64,000 nt of DNA from UBA11865 sp963749825 (GCA_963749825.1 CAVVOI010000012.1:930001-994000), one strand, 5' to 3'; shown: positions 26,174-35,956, counted from the stretch's first letter. Made by a program: numbers and translations. The notes: generated by a model from the sequence alone, not told the origin.

Positions 26174-27355
26174 TTAAGAAATAACGCCAAGATCCCGGCC
26201 GACCCTACCAAATGTATCCAGCGCCTCTTCTAAATCGGCGCTGCTGTGGGCGGCCGAATTCATAACCCGTATACGTGCTTTGCCCTGTGGAACGGTGGGG
26301 AAGCCAATAGCCATGGCGAAGACGCCGTTTTTTAGCAACTGTCGGCTAAATTCTTGGGCCAAGGGAGCTTCGCCCAACATAACCGGCACGATAGGTGTTT
26401 GGCTGAAACCGGTGTCAAAGCCCATATGCTGCAGGCCATCCCTGAAAATAGCCGCGTTTGCCCACAGCCTATCGACTAACTCAGTAGACTCTTCCAATAG
26501 GTTTACAGCCTCAATACAAGCAGCGGTGTCAGGCACAGTCATGGCACTTGAAAATAGGAACGGCCGGCCACGCTGGCGTAGCCAGTCGACGATGACCTGT
26601 TTGCCGGCAACCATGCCACCGACGACACCGAAAGCCTTACTAAGGGTGCCAACCTCCACATCAACCCGACCGTGTAGGTCAAAGTGATCGACAATACCGC
26701 GGCCGCCCTTACCCAAAACTCCTTCGCCATGTGCATCATCAACCATTAGCAAGATGTCGTTCTCCTCGGCGACCAGACATATTTCATCTAAAGGAGCGAT
26801 ATCACCATCCATGCTAAAAACACCATCGGTGACGATGAGCCGGCGACCATAATCCTTTACCTCTGCCACTTTCCGCCGCAGATCGGCCGGATCATTGTGA
26901 TTATAACGGACCACTTTCGCACGACTCAGCCGGCAACCATCGATGATGCTGGCATGGTTCAATTCATCGGAAAAGATGATATCACCCCGTCCAACCAGGG
27001 CCGGAATAGTCGCCAGGTTTGCGCTGAATCCACTCTGGAACGAGATACACGCTTCGGCGCGCTTAAATTCAGCCAATCTCTGTTCCAACTGGACATGCAA
27101 GCTCATCGTACCGGCTATGGTTCGTACGGCCCCTGGGCCAACTCCATAACTATCAATGGCTTCTTGGGCCGCTACTCGCAAGCGGGGATGGTTGGCCAAG
27201 CCCAGGTAATTGTTGGCGCAAAAATTTAACAATTCCTGACCATCGATGGTAACCCTGGCATCCATAGGTGAGTCGATAATCCTGATCGTCGTATACAAGC
27301 CGGCTTGCTTCAGGCCGGCGATTTCTTTCTGGATCCATTCTGTTTTGTCGCTCAT
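26174..27355 (-). CDS. kbl: Glycine C-acetyltransferase (2-amino-3-ketobutyrate CoA ligase)
   Basis: A 393-residue PLP enzyme of the alpha-oxoamine synthase family. It cleaves 2-amino-3-oxobutyrate with CoA to glycine and acetyl-CoA in threonine breakdown. Visible blocks are FCANNYLGLANHPRL, HASIIDGCRLS, LLMVDDAHGEGVLG and the PLP lysine in GTLSKAFGVVGG. AAAGG lies seven bases before the ATG at 27355. No threonine dehydrogenase gene is nearby, so paralogous functions such as BioF-type synthesis are not fully excluded, but the sequence fits Kbl best. Confidence 0.9.
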   Translation of the reverse strand: MSDKTEWIQKEIAGLKQAGLYTTIRIIDSPMDARVTIDGQELLNFCANNYLGLANHPRLRVAAQEAIDSYGVGPGAVRTIAGTMSLHVQLEQRLAEFKRAEACISFQSGFSANLATIPALVGRGDIIFSDELNHASIIDGCRLSRAKVVRYNHNDPADLRRKVAEVKDYGRRLIVTDGVFSMDGDIAPLDEICLVAEENDILLMVDDAHGEGVLGKGGRGIVDHFDLHGRVDVEVGTLSKAFGVVGGMVAGKQVIVDWLRQRGRPFLFSSAMTVPDTAACIEAVNLLEESTELVDRLWANAAIFRDGLQHMGFDTGFSQTPIVPVMLGEAPLAQEFSRQLLKNGVFAMAIGFPTVPQGKARIRVMNSAAHSSADLEEALDTFGRVGRDLGVIS

Positions 27356-27718
27356 CGCTTTTCCTTTTTTATTTCTTCATCAATGCTGAATCAGTTTCTG
27401 CTAATGCAACAATCAGATACTTTAGGTCTATTTCTCGGGATGCAACAGCTCTCCAAAAGGTTTGAAACCAAAGAGATGAACCATAACATCCCCTCATGGG
27501 TTTGTCCTCGATTCTTACTTTTGGATGGGCTACATTCTTTGTAACCTAGAATTTATAGGTTGAATTGCCGTGGCCATTATACCACCCGTAGAAATCTACC
27601 TAACAACGACTATAGCCCGCGAACTACAAAATCGCCCTTGGTAAATCTGCGCCAGATCCCGACATTATCCTTGTAGCCTCATTGGTTCCATCATCTACCT
27701 CAGTCGCCAACCAGATCT
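27356..27718. other. Gene-free stretch upstream of kbl, with a promoter candidate
   Basis: No convincing gene is present. A minus-strand TATAAT (plus 27576-27581), preceded by TG, could be the -10 of a kbl promoter with a 5' UTR of about 210 bases. The best -35 match (TTGTTA) is 19 bases away, so the call is weak. A 34-codon open stretch next to the Nif3 stop is probably chance. Confidence 0.4.
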
Positions 27719-28480
27719 TTACATCTTTGTCGGGAAATCGAAAAATCGGGCATCGAGACCAAATTTTTCGGCGAGATGTTGGCCGAAAGCCTTTACTCCT
27801 ATGGTTTCGGTGGCATAATGCCCACCATAGATGATATTCAGGCCATAATCAGAAGCTGACCAATAGTGGCTGTGGGAAGTCTCGCCTGTCAGAAAAGTAT
27901 CGGCCCCCAACTCTCGGGCAGCAGCCGCTTCGTCGGCGCCGAAACCAGAAATGATCGCCACTTTATGAACCATATCAGGCCCGTGGGCCAGGACACGCGT
28001 TTCAGTTTGCAGCTTCTCATCGATCAAGGCGGTAAGCTCGATGAGCGATTGAGGGCGAGCCAACGATCCATAGACCCCGATTGATGTACCCTTCACCGGG
28101 CACCACCATTCTTCAATAGTTAAGCCGATTATCGACGCCAGAAGTGCATTGTTGCCGACCTCCGCATGCGCGTCTAGCGCCAAATGGGCTGAATAAAGGT
28201 TTAAGTCATTCTGCAAGAGAAGCTTAACACGACGGCCGAATGGCCCGGCAATAGGCTGTACATCACGCCATAGGATACCGTGATGAACTAGCAACATATC
28301 GGCCCGCCAATCCGAAGCGGCCTCGATGACTGCAGGGGCTGTATCAACAGCCAGCGCCAGGCGTGTGATGGCTTCATTGTCGGCTTCGACTTGCAGGCCT
28401 TGAGGACCATAGTCCTCGATGGCGTTAATGCCCAAGTATTCATCCATATAAGCTACTAATATATCTCTATCCACGATCAC
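27719..28480 (-). CDS. Nif3-like dinuclear metal centre protein (YbgI/GTP cyclohydrolase 1 type 2 family)
   Basis: A 253-residue NIF3-family protein. Conserved metal ligands are in MLLVHHGILW (His-His), YSAHLALDAH, and the C-terminal GGHYATETIGVKAFG. Members form toroidal hexamers with two metal ions per subunit; their physiological reaction is poorly defined, and the GTP cyclohydrolase name in databases is weakly supported. The start at 28480 is in a normal place. It is divergent from the HNH gene, with the two starts 69 bases apart. Confidence 0.9.
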   Translation of the reverse strand: MIVDRDILVAYMDEYLGINAIEDYGPQGLQVEADNEAITRLALAVDTAPAVIEAASDWRADMLLVHHGILWRDVQPIAGPFGRRVKLLLQNDLNLYSAHLALDAHAEVGNNALLASIIGLTIEEWWCPVKGTSIGVYGSLARPQSLIELTALIDEKLQTETRVLAHGPDMVHKVAIISGFGADEAAAARELGADTFLTGETSHSHYWSASDYGLNIIYGGHYATETIGVKAFGQHLAEKFGLDARFFDFPTKM

Positions 28481-28549
28481 CTCTTTTGATATTCTCTATC
28501 TGGTGGGGATTAGCGCTTTGTCTTGCCCCATGATATACTGCTTGCCATT

Positions 28550-29071
28550 ATGCCGACAGTTGACAAATTGAATGAGCCGGTGCTTATTCTAAACGTTAAC
28601 TACGAGCCGCTGCACGTTTGTAATACCAAGCGGGCTCTGGCCCTGGTCTTTAATGGTAAGGCAGAAATTCTGCTAAATGGCCGGGGCAAGATCCGTAGCG
28701 CAACGGCCGAATACGATATCCCCTCAGTCATAAAATTAGACTATATGGTCAAGCGGCCGCGCCTCCAGGTCAGTTTGACCAAACGAGAAATCCTCCGTCG
28801 GGATGACTTCACTTGCCAGTATTGTGGTCGTAAAACCCATATTTTGACCATTGATCACGTGACTCCGCGGCGATTGGGTGGAGCCCACACATGGACCAAC
28901 GTTGTTGCGGCCTGTCCCACATGTAACCGGCGCAAAGGTGGCAAGATGCCGGAACATGCGAACATGCGCTTGCGGCGGTCGCCTTTCCAGCCTAGTGCGT
29001 CCGCCCAATACCGTTTTAGTCATCACTTGGCGTCCCACCAAGAATGGGAGCAGTTTATTCAGGGTTGGTAA
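28550..29071 (+). CDS. HNH endonuclease family protein
   Basis: A 173-residue protein. The N-terminal region (EPVLILNVNYEPLHVCNTKRA) and a central beta part precede an HNH nuclease fold at about 90-145. This has two zinc-type CxxC pairs (CQYCG and CPTCN) and the core LTIDHVTPRRLGG with WTNVVAAC. This is the widespread stand-alone chromosomal HNH protein of many bacteria, whose role is unclear; no restriction partner is nearby. The frame extends to a TTG at 28523; ATG 28550 fits the family N-terminus. Confidence 0.88.
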   Translation: MPTVDKLNEPVLILNVNYEPLHVCNTKRALALVFNGKAEILLNGRGKIRSATAEYDIPSVIKLDYMVKRPRLQVSLTKREILRRDDFTCQYCGRKTHILTIDHVTPRRLGGAHTWTNVVAACPTCNRRKGGKMPEHANMRLRRSPFQPSASAQYRFSHHLASHQEWEQFIQGW

Positions 29072-29121
29072 AACTCTTGCATACAATGGTTGCCTCTCTT
29101 CAAATAGAAATCTCCTAACAC

Positions 29122-29619
29122 TTAATCACCACCACCGTCACTATTTCGCTGTCCTTCGTTATCCTGGGCCAACTGCACCATCCGGTCTAAGCCATTTTGG
29201 ACAAGTTTTGTCACTTCAGTAACCATGGCTTCATATGCGGGTCTTGGTTCGCCGTAAGGATCGTAAACACTGTATCCCGGTCCGCTCATTTCACTAAGCG
29301 TGAAGATTTTGTCAGCCAGACCAGGAAATTCAATTTGAAGCGCCTCCACATGACCCAATTCCATGCAAAGGATCAGATCCGCCCATTCTAGTAAATCTCT
29401 GCCTACCGGTCGCGATCTGTGATCCGTTATGTCAAGTCCCTGTTCGGACAAGATTTCGATGCTGTAATAGGAAGCAGACTGGCCAAAAGTCGCCCACGTA
29501 CCGGCCGAGGCTACTTCCCAATCGTTAAGTCCCCGCTGATGCAGGCGATCACGAACAACTGATTCGCAGACCGGCGAGCGGCATATATTAGCCGTGCAGA
29601 CCACTAAGATATTAGCCAT
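29122..29619 (-). CDS. Low-molecular-weight protein-tyrosine phosphatase
   Basis: A 165-residue phosphatase with the P-loop at the N-terminus: VVCTANICRSP, where Cys8 is the nucleophile and Arg14 completes CX5R. The general-acid region is VYDPYGEP. Substrates may be phosphotyrosine proteins, often exopolysaccharide kinases, or phosphoarginine; no partner kinase is adjacent. The ATG at 29619 follows the nucleotidyltransferase-like gene by 17 bases, so the two are probably one transcript. Confidence 0.9.
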   Translation of the reverse strand: MANILVVCTANICRSPVCESVVRDRLHQRGLNDWEVASAGTWATFGQSASYYSIEILSEQGLDITDHRSRPVGRDLLEWADLILCMELGHVEALQIEFPGLADKIFTLSEMSGPGYSVYDPYGEPRPAYEAMVTEVTKLVQNGLDRMVQLAQDNEGQRNSDGGGD

Positions 29620-29636
29620 CGATCAAACTATCTCCT

Positions 29637-30731
29637 CTATTTCGCGCGTAATAAGTCGCATAATGCAAACAAGTCGCCAGACAAGAGACCATGTCCGCCA
29701 AAGACGATGGGGATAGGCGCTTCCAAAGCAGCAATTGTAAATTTTTGTAGCCATGAATCTTGGATTTGATCGACCATACCCAAATCTGAATTGAACCGGT
29801 CATTGTTGGCCGGCCAAAGCCCACGATGAGCCAATAAGACCCGGGTATCTATCAGGGCAGCCTGAACCTGTTGGGAAAGCGTATTGAAGAAGGGTTGCAA
29901 ACCTACAGCTTCTATGTGTGCTCCCAGATACGAGTAAACCTCACCTCGAGCTAGCCGGCCGCTAGAGACCATGCCTCGTTCCTCAGATATGACTCGAATC
30001 CAACAACGTGTCACCCGATTGATTGCCTGCCATGCATCTGGCCCTAGCCTACCGGAGATGAGCACCTGACTAGCCGGCCTGGCCAAGACTTCCATTAATG
30101 CATCCAACTTGGAAGTGTCGAGGGCTAATTGGGCCAGGTAACCCTCAAGTTGAGGTTTAGTCTCTGGATGTAACCGTAAGACCAACAAGTCTGCAGGTGT
30201 GTCAATATCTAAACGACTAGCAGCTGAAGGTGACAAAGTAGACAAAGGCAATCCAGCTTCTGTGGACAAGACCCAACCCAGCATATTGTCAAGAGGCAGG
30301 CGTTCGCGAAAGTCGATAATTAGCTGCGCCGGCACGATGCCAGCCCAATCGCTGGCAAATTGGTTATTCGTGAGGATGCATTCTTCAGCGCCAGCCACTT
30401 TCTCCAATAACGCGCCTAGAGCCGAATCATCCAGCAAAGGGGCCGAGCCGCCGCCGAAATATAACAAGCGCCGGACTTGAAAGCGCTGCACGATATCGGC
30501 CAGAAATCGACCAACGTGGATAGATCCGTCCGGGCTCTGAATGTACTCAACCGGCACGTCTCCTGCTAGCTCACCGATATCCGGCGATACGACGATAATG
30601 CGATCTACCAGCTCAAAGCTGGCGATCTGCCGAATTAGATCCCTGGCAGCGGCACGTCGGGCCATTTGCACCCAAGAAGTGGGAGATGGCTCATTCGGCT
30701 GCGCTCCAACCATGACAACTGCTGTAATCAT
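29637..30731 (-). CDS. Nucleotidyltransferase-like protein of unknown function
   Basis: A 364-residue protein. Its first part (ITAVVMVGAQPNEPSPTSW, then IIVVSPD, LLYFGGGSAPLLDD and SRLDIDTPADLLVL) follows the order of MobA/CofC-like nucleotidyltransferases: a nucleotide-binding start, GGGSAP in place of the usual GDxP, and a DIDTPADL end. The second half is probably helical and I do not recognise it. Whether it is active is doubtful, because the usual GG.S.R.G phosphate loop is not seen. ATG 30731 is preferred over 30758 because it begins the beta strand directly. Confidence 0.6.
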   Translation of the reverse strand: MITAVVMVGAQPNEPSPTSWVQMARRAAARDLIRQIASFELVDRIIVVSPDIGELAGDVPVEYIQSPDGSIHVGRFLADIVQRFQVRRLLYFGGGSAPLLDDSALGALLEKVAGAEECILTNNQFASDWAGIVPAQLIIDFRERLPLDNMLGWVLSTEAGLPLSTLSPSAASRLDIDTPADLLVLRLHPETKPQLEGYLAQLALDTSKLDALMEVLARPASQVLISGRLGPDAWQAINRVTRCWIRVISEERGMVSSGRLARGEVYSYLGAHIEAVGLQPFFNTLSQQVQAALIDTRVLLAHRGLWPANNDRFNSDLGMVDQIQDSWLQKFTIAALEAPIPIVFGGHGLLSGDLFALCDLLRAK

Positions 30732-30948
30732 CGTCTTTCTGACAAAAAAAGAGGGCAATCTATCACTGACTGCCCCACTTTCGATCCCTCGTCTCCAATC
30801 AGCTAGAAATCAATCAAGCGATCGTTCTTCCAATTCTTGCTGAAACATACCTTCCGATTTCAAAACGAAATATCTTGATGATTATTCGGGGACTTGTAAA
30901 TCACTACGTCAACGTTACTTGCCTATCCGGGTGATGTGGAAGGATCGG

Positions 30949-31527
30949 CTAGTCGAAAAGGGGTTGGAGTAAACCATAATCCCCGTCATGGCGCTTATAA
31001 ACAACATTGACGGCTTCTTCGTCAACGTCAAAATATACGAAGAAACTGTGACCGAGCAATTCCATCTGTTCGATAGCCTCTTCCGGAGACATCGGCCGGA
31101 GCGGAAAACGCTTTCGACGGACAATAACTGCTTCCTCATCCTCGTCAAACCCTTCTTCCACCTCCGGTTCAAAGGGCAGTGGCTCACCTACCAGGTATTC
31201 GTCTACACCGCCGCCACTACGTCGGTCCTGAATACGTTTGCCTCGATACCGTTTAATTTGCCTGTACAGCTTATCGACTACGGCGTCGATAGCGGCGAAC
31301 ATATCGTTGCTGCGCTCTTCGGCCCGTAAAATGGTCCCTCTATCATCACGAACCGTTATCTGTGCCACTTGTCGCTCAACAGCGCTACGAGTATTCTGGG
31401 ATGACAATTCTACATGCACTTCAGACAAGTTGGGCATGTAACGATCGAGGCGCGCCGTCCTCTTTTCAATATGCGAATGCAATCTTGGCGTCAATTCGAC
31501 GTGATGGGTGTTAATAGATATTTCCAT
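30949..31527 (-). CDS. hpf: Ribosome hibernation promoting factor, long form
   Basis: A 192-residue long-form HPF. The N-terminal S30AE domain (1-100; MEISINTHHVELTPRLHSHI, ITVRDDRGTILRAEERSNDM, AIDAVVDKLYRQIKRYRGK) binds the decoding centre. A linker rich in acidic residues follows, then the C-terminal dimerisation domain (about 135-190; KRFPLRPMSPEEAIEQMELL and FFVYFDVDEEAVNVVYKRHDG). The long form dimerises ribosomes into inactive 100S particles in stationary phase. It lies nine bases after the comF-like gene on the same strand. Confidence 0.94.
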   Translation of the reverse strand: MEISINTHHVELTPRLHSHIEKRTARLDRYMPNLSEVHVELSSQNTRSAVERQVAQITVRDDRGTILRAEERSNDMFAAIDAVVDKLYRQIKRYRGKRIQDRRSGGGVDEYLVGEPLPFEPEVEEGFDEDEEAVIVRRKRFPLRPMSPEEAIEQMELLGHSFFVYFDVDEEAVNVVYKRHDGDYGLLQPLFD

Positions 31528-31536
31528 GGTCCTCTC

Positions 31537-32295
31537 CTATGCGGAAGTGATTGCCTGATCCCCTATGGCAATGGTCAGGCAGTAGGCGCTTACTGATCGT
31601 GCGCCTGCTTCTAGTAATGTGTCGGCGGCCGCTGCTAGCGTTGAACCTGTTGTACAGACGTCGTCGACAAGTAAGATACGCTTTCCAGCCACCCTGTTAG
31701 AATCAGCTCCAAACGCGCCGCGAACGTTAGCACGTCGCTCGCTTGCCGTCAAGCCTAATTGGGGTCTTGTTTGTCTCGATCTAACCAACATCGTTGGCTC
31801 GCTGTTCCAGCCAAATTCATTCTGCATCTCTCGCACTAATAACTCAGACTGATTATACCCTCGTTGTCGTTGGCGTCGCAGATGTAAAGGAATCGGAAGG
31901 ACAATGTCTACTGGTTGTTGCCACGTTGACCATGCCATAATCATAAGCTCCCCAAGAGGCTCTGACAAGGCGAAATAACCCTCATATTTCATTTGATGAA
32001 GAACCTGGCGAACCGGGTTAGTGTGTAGCGTCGCCGCCCGAATTCGCTCCAAGGGCAATGGGTTGGCGCGGCACTCTGAACAAAGAACAAGATCATCGGG
32101 ATTAGGACGACCGCAACGGGGGCAAATTGGTTCCTCTAGCCATTGAACGTCATTCCGGCATTCATGACAAAACAGATCCCCAACGCGATTACAACTCGCG
32201 CAAACAGGGGGAAGGACAGTATCGAGGAGTGTTTTACTAAGGCGTCTTAAGCCTTGGCGCCAGCGCCGGCCTAAGGGTGAATAGTCGGTAGACAA
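31537..32295 (-). CDS. comF: ComF family phosphoribosyltransferase-like protein
   Basis: A 252-residue ComF-type protein. The N-terminal zinc-binding region has CASCNRVGDLFCHEC and CPRCGRP, CSEC pairs. The C-terminal phosphoribosyltransferase fold has the PRPP loop ILLVDDVCTTGSTLAAAA and the conserved LPIPLHLRRQRQRGYNQSELL. In transformable bacteria ComF aids uptake of single-stranded DNA, but the family is universal and the role outside competence is unclear. It precedes hpf in the same direction, an arrangement seen in many bacteria. Confidence 0.92.
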   Translation of the reverse strand: MSTDYSPLGRRWRQGLRRLSKTLLDTVLPPVCASCNRVGDLFCHECRNDVQWLEEPICPRCGRPNPDDLVLCSECRANPLPLERIRAATLHTNPVRQVLHQMKYEGYFALSEPLGELMIMAWSTWQQPVDIVLPIPLHLRRQRQRGYNQSELLVREMQNEFGWNSEPTMLVRSRQTRPQLGLTASERRANVRGAFGADSNRVAGKRILLVDDVCTTGSTLAAAADTLLEAGARSVSAYCLTIAIGDQAITSA

Positions 32296-32391
32296 CAGGC
32301 GAAAGCCTTACCGTGCGAGCTTTCACTCGCGCTATGGGGGTGCACTCAGCACCGACCCTAAAAACAGATGATGGATTTTCTATCCAGCTTC

Positions 32392-33330
32392 TTAGCCGGT
32401 GACATTGCGTAGTGCATCTGTACGCAACACTTGAAAGGCTGCCGGACCCAACAATACTATAAACATTGACGGAAAAATGAGAAATACCAGCGGAAAGAGC
32501 ATCTTTACTGGTGCCTGGTGTGCTTTTTCCTCCGCTCGCTGTCGACGTCGTATACGCATTTGTTCAGACTGGATGCGTAATACTTTGCCAATACTAACCC
32601 CAAGGTGTTCTGCTTGGAGGATCGCAGCCACAAAGCTGCTCACATCATTCACATCCATTCGATTGGCCATGTCGCGCATTGCCTGGCGCCTGGATTTGCC
32701 CAGCTGAACCTCGTAAATTACTCGGCCGAACTCATCGGCCAGTGGATCGTCCCACTTCTCATGAACTCGAGCCATAGCGCCGTCGAAGGGTAAGCCCGCA
32801 TCCACGCAAATGGACATGAGATCCAGAGCATCAGGGAACTTTTTGACGATCGCTTCCTGGCGCCGACTAATCGTTGCTGAAAGATATAGGGAAGGCAAAT
32901 AAAAACCGAGAATTGCCACAATTAGGCTGAACAGAATTCTCCGGCCCGGATCCTGGCCAAAACGTCCCAAGAAGAAGAAAAACAATACGCCAAGGACAAT
33001 GGTCGTAAATCCCCGAAGGACCCAAAATTCGGCGGCCGAGATGTTGCCCGGGCTACCTGCTAGTTCTAGCTTATGCGCTGTGTTATCAAGCATCGACTGG
33101 GGCGTGAGTCGGGTGACGATCTCGCCCAGCCGGCGTAATATTGGAACGACGATCCGGTCTGTAACCGGCATGGACATCTCGATCTCTTCGATGCTAACCG
33201 GTTCGTCGCGCGCCGCGTATTCATCTATCCGGTTGGCTAAAGGATCGGATTCGGCACGTCTTAACAATACGATGCTGACGACAACTAACAATACCGCAAG
33301 AAGTCCAACAACTATAACTATTGATGACAT
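32392..33330 (-). CDS. tadC: Tad pilus inner-membrane platform protein TadC
   Basis: A 312-residue type II secretion F-domain protein, one of the two membrane platform proteins of the Tad/Flp pilus. One N-terminal membrane segment and a cytoplasmic F domain are visible (KKFPDALDLMSICVDAGLPFDGAM and VIYEVQLGKSRRQAMRDMANR), with two or more further segments, the last VFLIFPSMFIVLLGPAAFQ. It follows tadB on the same strand with a 109-base gap. The family is well established and the role in pilus assembly follows from context. Confidence 0.9.
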   Translation of the reverse strand: MSSIVIVVGLLAVLLVVVSIVLLRRAESDPLANRIDEYAARDEPVSIEEIEMSMPVTDRIVVPILRRLGEIVTRLTPQSMLDNTAHKLELAGSPGNISAAEFWVLRGFTTIVLGVLFFFFLGRFGQDPGRRILFSLIVAILGFYLPSLYLSATISRRQEAIVKKFPDALDLMSICVDAGLPFDGAMARVHEKWDDPLADEFGRVIYEVQLGKSRRQAMRDMANRMDVNDVSSFVAAILQAEHLGVSIGKVLRIQSEQMRIRRRQRAEEKAHQAPVKMLFPLVFLIFPSMFIVLLGPAAFQVLRTDALRNVTG

Positions 33331-33439
33331 ATACTACCTCCGCCCAATCTTCAGCAAACAGGACGCTTCCGTCCTGGCATTACAGGGACGAATCAATTGA
33401 CCTACTCGCATAGAGCAACTATCCATGATCGAGTTCACT

Positions 33440-34423
33440 CTAGACCTCAATGTCCACAATTCTCTGAATCAGGAAAATACCGATTGCCATCATGATCAGA
33501 CCTGCTCCGATTACCATCCAACCGCAGGGGATCGAGCCGACCATGGGATCTTCTTTTATCCAGAGCTGGCTCATGTACTCCCCATTGATAGTCAAGAGGA
33601 TGAAGGCTAAGGCTATGGGTAACAAGCTAATAATCCAACCCGAAAGACGACCCTGGGCAGTCAAGGTTCGAATTTCACCCTTGATTCTTACCCGCTCACG
33701 TATTGTAAAACTAATGGTATCGAGTACTTCGGCCAGATTACCGCCGACCTCACGTTGGATATTGACGGCCGTGATGACAAGGTCCAGATCCTCACTCGGC
33801 ATGCGTCTTAACATATTGTTCAAAGCCTGGGACACGCTCAAACCAAGTCTCACCTCTTGAACTACACGTTCAAATTCGACCGATACAGGAGGAGGTAATT
33901 CAGTCGCGATCGCTTCCATTGACTGAAGAACACTGTAGCCTGAACGCAGAGCATTAACCCACAAATTTAGGGTTTGACTAAGCTGATCTTCGAATGCCCG
34001 TAGGCGACGCTTGGCAGCGAAATTCAGATACCAGAGCGGAATAAAGCTCCCCAGTAATCCGCCAGCTAAGGCGAACGGAATATTATTATCGAAAATGAAA
34101 TAGAGTATGACGCCTACGATTACGGCCGACATAAAGCGCAGGGCGATGTACTCGCTTACCCGCAGACTGACACCCGACTTGGCGATACGTGCTTTTATGC
34201 CTCTAGTGAAACTCCGTTCACCAATTGCCTTATCAACGCGCTCACCAACAGCCGGGCGGCTGATCGCTGGTCGATCGTCGACCGCGGCTACCTGGGCCGA
34301 GCTACTCACGTAGCGGTCCATTCGCTCGTCCACTTGGGAACGGTTGCCGGCTATCAAGGCCACCCCGGCCCCAATCATCATTAAAACGCCGGCTACTGCC
34401 ACTAGAACAATCAATGGGTTCAC
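33440..34423 (-). CDS. tadB: Tad pilus inner-membrane platform protein TadB
   Basis: A 327-residue F-domain membrane protein, the partner of TadC. It has an N-terminal membrane segment, a cytoplasmic domain with SQTLNLWVNALRSGYSVLQSM and VVQEVRLGLSVSQALNNMLRRMP, and C-terminal membrane segments ending in an IGIFLIQRIVDIEV tail. It lies between cpaF and tadC, the standard Tad order. Coupling to the CpaF ATPase in the cytoplasm is the expected role. Confidence 0.9.
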   Translation of the reverse strand: MNPLIVLVAVAGVLMMIGAGVALIAGNRSQVDERMDRYVSSSAQVAAVDDRPAISRPAVGERVDKAIGERSFTRGIKARIAKSGVSLRVSEYIALRFMSAVIVGVILYFIFDNNIPFALAGGLLGSFIPLWYLNFAAKRRLRAFEDQLSQTLNLWVNALRSGYSVLQSMEAIATELPPPVSVEFERVVQEVRLGLSVSQALNNMLRRMPSEDLDLVITAVNIQREVGGNLAEVLDTISFTIRERVRIKGEIRTLTAQGRLSGWIISLLPIALAFILLTINGEYMSQLWIKEDPMVGSIPCGWMVIGAGLIMMAIGIFLIQRIVDIEV

Positions 34424-34567
34424 CTGTCAACTCCTTCTAAGTATACGATACGCAGTCTGTGGCCGTTGATTTAACATCAGCCATTAAAAGGAATGCGTCT
34501 GCCGGTGATGCCTCTTTGCGAAATTGGCCGGCAATGTTAACTGCATTTCAAGTATTGTCGTCGTTGT

Positions 34568-35944
34568 TTATCGATTTCGTGTCCCTAAGCCAAAGATCGA
34601 CGGCGGCAACATGATGCCTGCTTCTTGAATCTTATACATGAACTTCGGTCTCAAGCCCGTCGGTCGCAACCTGCCAATAACCTTGCCATTTTCGAAACCG
34701 GTCTGCTCGAAGCGATAGAGCTCCGACATGGTGATGACGTCACCTTCCATGCCCTGCACCTCACTGATGGAGGTGATCTTTCGGGTACCATCCCGCATCC
34801 GGTCTTGATGAACGACCAAGTCGACGGCCGAGGCGATCTGCTCTCGAATAGCCCTGTGGGGCAAGTCCATGCCCGCCATCAACACCATCGTTTCCAGACG
34901 GGACAGCATGTCACGCGGGCTATTGGCATGCAACGTGGTCATGCTTCCTTCGTGACCGGTATTCATGGCTTGCAACATGTCAAGCGCTTCGCCCGCTCGA
35001 ACCTCGCCAACGATGATTCGATCTGGGCGCATACGCAACGAATTGACCACTAAATCGCGGATATTTACCTCGCCTCGCCCTTCGATATTTGGCGGGCGCG
35101 ATTCGAGCGTTACCACATGTTCCTGACGGAGCTGAAGTTCCGCTGCATTCTCGATTGTAACAATTCGCTCGCCATCAGGGATAAAGCCAGACAAGATATT
35201 CAAAGTTGTTGTTTTACCTGAACCGGTGCCACCGGAGATCAGGATATTTACCCTTGCAATGACACTGGCTTTCAAGAATTCGATGGACTCTCGTGTAATC
35301 GTACCAAATTCGATGAGATTCTCGACAGTTAAGGGAATCTTGGCAAAGATACGGATCGTGAGAGTAGGTCCTATTAAGGAAATGGGTGGGATGATGGCAT
35401 TCACACGAGAGCCATCTGGCAAACGTGCGTCGACCATCGGAGCGCCTTCGTCGATCCGTCGTCCTAACGGAGCAACAATGCGTTCGATGATACGCATCAG
35501 ATGTTCATCGTCTTCGAAAGTCGCGTTTACCTTTTGAACACGACCCTGACGCTCTATGTAAATGTGCTTTGGGCCGTTAACCATAATTTCGGTGATACCC
35601 TCGACGCTCAGATATTCTTCGAGAGGACCATACCCCAGAATTTCCGCGACAATCTGCTCAAACAGGCGCTTTTTTTCGCTTCGAGTGAGGACGATTTGCT
35701 CTTGCAAGAGCATCGTCTCAAACATCTCCTGGATGGTGGTTCTCACCTCCGATGACTTGGTTACGTCCATGCTCGGATCCAGCTCGGCAATGAGTTTTTG
35801 TTGAATCCGGTTTTTGAGATCAGTATATGCATCCCGCGTCCCCACCCCCGGTGAAGATCGCTTAACCCTCAATTCCTGGAGCTTGGAGGGTTGTTCCTCC
35901 AGGCCGGAATCTTGACCCTTCTCAATCCGTCTCAAAAGTGACAC
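34568..35944 (-). CDS. cpaF: Tad pilus assembly ATPase CpaF/TadA
   Basis: A 458-residue secretion ATPase of the VirB11/CpaF type that powers Flp pilus extension (and retraction in some species). Walker A is ILISGGTGSGKTTTLNILSG, the Asp box and Walker B lie around RPDRIIVGEVRAGEALDML, and the His box is SMTTLHANSPRDMLSRLETM. An N-terminal helical region of about 120 residues precedes the core. The GTG start at 35944 has GGAGGG six bases upstream and follows the cpaE stop by twelve bases. Confidence 0.95.
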   Translation of the reverse strand: MSLLRRIEKGQDSGLEEQPSKLQELRVKRSSPGVGTRDAYTDLKNRIQQKLIAELDPSMDVTKSSEVRTTIQEMFETMLLQEQIVLTRSEKKRLFEQIVAEILGYGPLEEYLSVEGITEIMVNGPKHIYIERQGRVQKVNATFEDDEHLMRIIERIVAPLGRRIDEGAPMVDARLPDGSRVNAIIPPISLIGPTLTIRIFAKIPLTVENLIEFGTITRESIEFLKASVIARVNILISGGTGSGKTTTLNILSGFIPDGERIVTIENAAELQLRQEHVVTLESRPPNIEGRGEVNIRDLVVNSLRMRPDRIIVGEVRAGEALDMLQAMNTGHEGSMTTLHANSPRDMLSRLETMVLMAGMDLPHRAIREQIASAVDLVVHQDRMRDGTRKITSISEVQGMEGDVITMSELYRFEQTGFENGKVIGRLRPTGLRPKFMYKIQEAGIMLPPSIFGLGTRNR

Positions 35945-35956
35945 TATCGCCCTCCA

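Noticed and set aside
27614..27718. 34-codon minus-strand open stretch (VKIWLATEVDDGTNEAT) next to the Nif3 stop
   Set aside because: It reads like protein but is very short, overlaps no known start, and has no ribosome binding site; it is probably chance.
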